From Sclerotinia nivalis (Eukaryota > Ascomycota > Leotiomycetes > Helotiales > Sclerotiniaceae), in NCBI GenBank assembly GCA_029531795.1, contig JAPEIS010000015.1, forward strand, positions 1,426,001 through 1,490,000: a stretch of 64,000 nt of DNA. The letters are read 5' to 3'. Made by a program: the position numbers and the translations under genes. The notes below the pieces were generated by a model. That model searched no databases and was not told the origin of the DNA. It saw only the letters and a program-made list of their open reading frames with translations. This document shows positions 63,093-64,000 of the stretch, piece after piece (position 1 is the stretch's first letter; every line of letters begins with the position of its first letter).

Positions 63093-63770
63093 ACAAAATA
63101 GATGCTGATTACTTAATGATATATATCATTTTGGGCTAGACTTTGATAATTAGTATTTCATAAAAAAGTTGACGATCATGGTGATCGACAAAATCTAGAC
63201 TGACTAATAGAGATCGACAAAGCCTAGAATCGACGATCATAGGAATCGACAATGCCTAGAAGGGCCTAGATTATAATGAGAAAGAATATAATGATCATAG
63301 ATGAAATAATGATATCGTAAAAGACATAATGGCAACTACACTGATGATGATTTCGGTATTTGCGGATTAAAGCATACAAATCTTTGTAATTCAAAACTCC
63401 AAATTCGAAACTTAAAGTTGGAAAAGAGAACAATTTAAGATCTATTCGGATTTCTTAAAGCAACATCAAAAAAGAGGGAAAACAACAATAGATATATCAA
63501 TACCATATCGGTATTAATATCACAATAATCCCGACACACAAGAAGTTTCCATAATTCTCTGCTGGCCGTAAATCACCATGTATATGATTAGGTAACACGT
63601 GATTACCCGTGACAGAAAACTCCGCTGAAAGTTCAAAGTTATAAAATGTAGTCTTGCTATTGGATTTCCTCCTACTGCTTCATTGCACAAAAATCTAAGG
63701 TCTCCGGCAACTGCGATTCTGGGATAGCTCTAATGCGAAAAAAGAAATGGGAAAAAGTATGCGCTTTTCT
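63093..63770. other. AT-rich flank with degenerate direct repeats
   Basis: No gene was found. Three related 16-mers of the type ATCGACAAAGCCTAGA start at 63184, 63213 and 63245, and a 29-bp unit at 63171-63199 recurs at 63232-63260 with 23 of 29 positions equal. This looks like a decayed repeat. Confidence 0.6.
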
Positions 63771-64000
63771 CTAGTCCATTCTATGGCAGGCATTTACGTC
63801 ATCCCTATCTATATCGATTAGCCCTTCCTTTCTATAATCACAATAATGTGTCCATCTAGACGTCGCTACAACCTTGCTTTTCTTAAATATAAACTGTACC
63901 AGGCAATTCTCAGTTATAAACGAAGTAATGCTAGAATTCCTAGCGATCCAATTGCTCAACTTGCTAGTATAGCCGCGTAGATGAGGATTGATGGGTGTGT
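63771..64000 (-). other. Unidentified open frame reaching the window edge
   Basis: A minus-strand frame is open from the window edge to a stop at 63771, giving 76 codons. It contains NWIARNSSITSFITENCLVQ and a WTHYCDYRKEGLIDIDRDD stretch. I do not recognise it. It could be the last exon of a gene beyond the window, part of another decayed transposon, or chance. The AT-rich surroundings favour a relic. Confidence 0.3.

Overview
The window is nuclear DNA of a filamentous ascomycete, most likely a leotiomycete of the Botrytis/Sclerotinia type. The evidence is genes broken by short introns (47-150 nt, mostly GTAAGT/GTATGT to YAG), fungal-specific families (LCL3, RAX2, fungal Dopey), and a decayed Fot1/pogo transposon of about 1.8 kb that resembles the Botrytis element Flipper in size, terminal repeats and TA target site. 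The genus is inferred; the fungal origin is clear. I resolved 14 protein genes. Exon joins were checked by reading frame and by continuity of conserved motifs.

Layout. 1-6.8 kb holds a trafficking pair transcribed divergently: the N-terminal end of a probable MON1 (minus, cut by the window edge) and a complete five-exon Dopey/DOP1 gene. 6.8-29.2 kb is a gene desert containing a single two-finger C2H2 transcription factor (14439-15711, minus), with 7.6 kb of non-coding DNA below it and 13.5 kb above it, rich in microsatellites and short inverted repeats. 29.2-45.9 kb is a dense housekeeping block: U2AF large subunit (minus) sharing a 217-bp promoter with OGG1 (plus), LCL3 nuclease, the polarity protein RAX2, FAN1 nuclease (minus) diverging from the COMPASS subunit SDC1/Dpy-30, then ribosomal protein S13 (uS15, minus). 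45.9-49.3 kb is non-coding with a possible gene relic. 49.3-55.4 kb holds Mediator MED4, a histidine-phosphatase-family protein (minus) and the GPI transamidase GPI8. 55.5-59.8 kb has two SAM-dependent methyltransferases, a COMT-like O-methyltransferase (minus) and a LaeA-like enzyme (plus), diverging from a 1.3-kb spacer. 61.3-63.1 kb is the dead transposon. The last 0.9 kb carries degenerate repeats and an unidentified open frame running off the edge.

Functional links. OGG1 (8-oxoguanine excision) and FAN1 (structure-specific nuclease) are both DNA repair. MON1, DOP1, RAX2 and GPI8 serve membrane traffic, polarity and surface anchoring. U2AF, SDC1 and MED4 act in splicing, histone methylation and transcription. 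There is no evidence of a biosynthetic cluster: the two methyltransferases have no synthase near them. No tRNA, rRNA or CRISPR was recognised by eye. The most unusual features are the transcription-factor desert, a low-complexity insertion between catalytic residues of FAN1, an in-frame stop-free intron in the UHM domain of U2AF itself, and a transposase whose catalytic block shows repeat-induced-point-mutation-type changes.
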